DNA from: Paratrimastix pyriformis
Taxonomy: Eukaryota > Preaxostyla > Paratrimastigidae
Length of the DNA stretch: 64,000 nucleotides
Assembly (NCBI GenBank): GCA_027972325.1
Contig: JAPMOS010000107.1
Coordinates: 1 to 64,000, forward strand
Reading direction: 5' to 3'
Program-made: the position numbers and the translations under genes
The notes under the pieces: generated by a model
Told to the model about the DNA's origin: nothing
What the model saw: only the letters and a program-made list of their open reading frames with translations
Database searches by the model: none
In this document: positions 62,948 to 64,000 of the stretch, one piece after another
How the letters are laid out: each line of letters begins with the position of its first letter
How positions within the stretch are numbered: the first letter of the stretch is position 1

Positions 62948-63104
62948 TGTCAAACCACGAGGAACCCGGAAGACGCACGCCGGCGAGTGTTGACCGGAAA
63001 TTGTAGCCAACCAGGACAGGGTTCTTGTTTGAATTTTGAAGTCCGTTCGTTCGTTGGCAGTCCTGGTTTTCTTGGTTGCTCACTTCTCGCGCCTGTAGGG
63101 GACC
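62948..63104. promoter_or_regulatory. 157-bp bidirectional promoter, SCAPER / RAD6
   Basis: Spacer between divergent start codons; AT-richer than the gene bodies. No strong motif seen. Inferred from layout. Confidence 0.4.
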
Positions 63105-63740
63105 ATGTCAACTCCGGCAAGACGGCGTCTGATGCGCGACTTCAAGAGGTTGCAGGAGGATCCCCCAGCGGGCATCAACGGGACCCCCATGGAAAATAAC
63201 ATCATGATGTGGAATGCAGTTATCTTTGGGTCTGCTCTTCTCCTCAGCATATTTACACATAGTTTGCCGTTTCCATCTTGCTAGACCCGAGGAGACACCT
63301 TGGGAAGGCGGTCTGTTGTCATTATTCGCTGTATCACCACCTGACTCTGGATTTGAACGACTTTCTGATTGCAGGCACGTTCCGTTTGACTCTCCAATTC
63401 ACAGAGGAGTATCCCAACAAGGCACCCGTGGTCAAGTTCGTGTCTCGAATGTTCCACCCGAATGTCCGGAGACCGCTCACTTCTCTTTGCGTCATTCTCA
63501 CCTTTCCCCGTGTCCACCTTACAGATTTATAATGACGGTGGCATTTGCTTGGATATTCTCCAGAATCAGTGGTCTCCCATCTATGATATCTCTGCCATCC
63601 TGACCAGTATCCAGTCTCTGCTCACCGATCCCAACCCCAACTCGCCCGCTAACTCCGAGGCGGCTCGTCTTTACGCCGTCAACCGCCGCGAGTACGATCG
63701 TAAGGTGCGGGAGGTCGTGGAACGAAGCTGGACAGCCTGA
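63105..63740 (+). CDS. UBE2A: Ubiquitin-conjugating enzyme E2, RAD6/UBE2A type
   Basis: E2 enzyme for histone H2B and PCNA ubiquitylation in transcription and post-replication repair. N-terminus [20 protein letters not shown] is the RAD6 signature. MMWNAVIFG is spliced to PEETPWEGG, then to [20 protein letters not shown] and FVSRMFHPN, then to [16 protein letters not shown] with the catalytic Cys. [11 protein letters not shown]-like [20 protein letters not shown] and the end [10 protein letters not shown] complete the fold. All three introns open GTCTG or GTCCG. Full length (about 150 residues) with no acidic yeast-type tail. Confidence 0.96.
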
Positions 63741-63946
63741 ACTCCAAACCGTTTTTTTTCTCCTCCCCGCTCCCTCCCCCCCCCCCCCCCCCCCCCTATC
63801 TGTTGTGACTGGCGCGTCTCTGTCTGTCCAAGTGGGTGCCATTTGCCCCACGCCTGGATTTTTTCTCGAAGTGGAAGTTCCCCGCTCGACCGCCGCCAGC
63901 CCAGGTAGACCCGTGGGCCTGAATGATGTTTGAAGCGGGGGAGGGG
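63741..63946. other. Convergent spacer
   Basis: RAD6 3' flank with a C run (63778-63796) and no gene. Confidence 0.5.
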
Positions 63947-64000
63947 TTACGCCAGGTGGGCCTCCATGAAGGCCAGGAAGCGGGCCGCATACTTCTGCGG
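63947..64000 (-). CDS. Partial gene, last 17 codons
   Basis: Minus-strand frame from the window edge, PQKYAARFLAFMEAHLA then TAA at 63947-63949. The amphipathic end resembles the C-terminal helix of alpha/beta hydrolases, but this is too short to assign. Confidence 0.4.
   Translation of the reverse strand, partial: PQKYAARFLAFMEAHLA

Overview
The window is the left end of a chromosome of a unicellular, GC-rich, intron-rich eukaryote. It opens with about 245 bp of CCCTAA telomere repeat, then two telomere-associated tandem arrays (to 1137), and single-copy housekeeping genes start within a few hundred bases. Every recognisable gene is eukaryotic (RalGAP alpha, NAA15, lipin, calcineurin A, FAAP24, SAE1, SCAPER, ribosomal uL11, RAD6). 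Introns are many and mostly 40-100 nt. I cannot name the lineage; a free-living protist is the best guess. A striking trait is the 5' splice site: introns placed by homology and reading frame mostly begin GTCTG or GTCCG, not GTAAG/GTATG.

Layout. 1-1137: telomere and subtelomeric repeats. 1481-12969 (-): RalGAP alpha subunit, whose introns hold most of the local micro- and minisatellites. 13.2-14.4 kb: unassigned, possibly mobile-element derived. 14538-16473 (-): SPIN90/Dip1-like actin regulator, head to head with NAA15 (+, 16628-21454). 21677-26530 (-): lipin, head to head with a secreted S28 serine peptidase (+, 26536-28608). 29173-32019 (+): Kelch-repeat protein. 32467-33565 (+): D-aminoacyl-tRNA deacylase. 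33566-35667: gene-free repeat desert. 35668 to about 44515 (-): calcineurin A. One 5.74 kb intron of this gene (36915-42654) contains a tandem array of a 1.03-1.05 kb unit on the opposite strand, each unit carrying an acidic zinc-ribbon gene; this is the most unusual structure in the window. About 44565-45360 (+): FAAP24. 45565-46324 (-): calmodulin-like protein, head to head with GRHPR (+, 46389-47861). 48588-49820 (+): unknown protein. 50049-50731 (-): EXPERA-domain membrane protein, head to head with SAE1/AOS1 (+, 50730-53226). 53297-62947 (-): the two halves of SCAPER, separated by the ribosomal protein uL11 gene (58184-58794) on the same strand. 63105-63740 (+): RAD6/UBE2A. 63947-64000 (-): C-terminal tip of one more gene.

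Organisation. Genes are packed in divergent pairs with spacers from below zero to about 160 bp. These junctions and 5' exons are visibly richer in A+T than the gene bodies. The genes form no single pathway: calcineurin A with a calmodulin-like EF-hand protein (calcium signalling), SAE1 and RAD6 (SUMO and ubiquitin), and FAAP24 and RAD6 (DNA damage) are neighbours without evidence of joint control. All gene models were assembled by eye from frame, splice motifs and remembered family sequences; exon edges are approximate unless stated.
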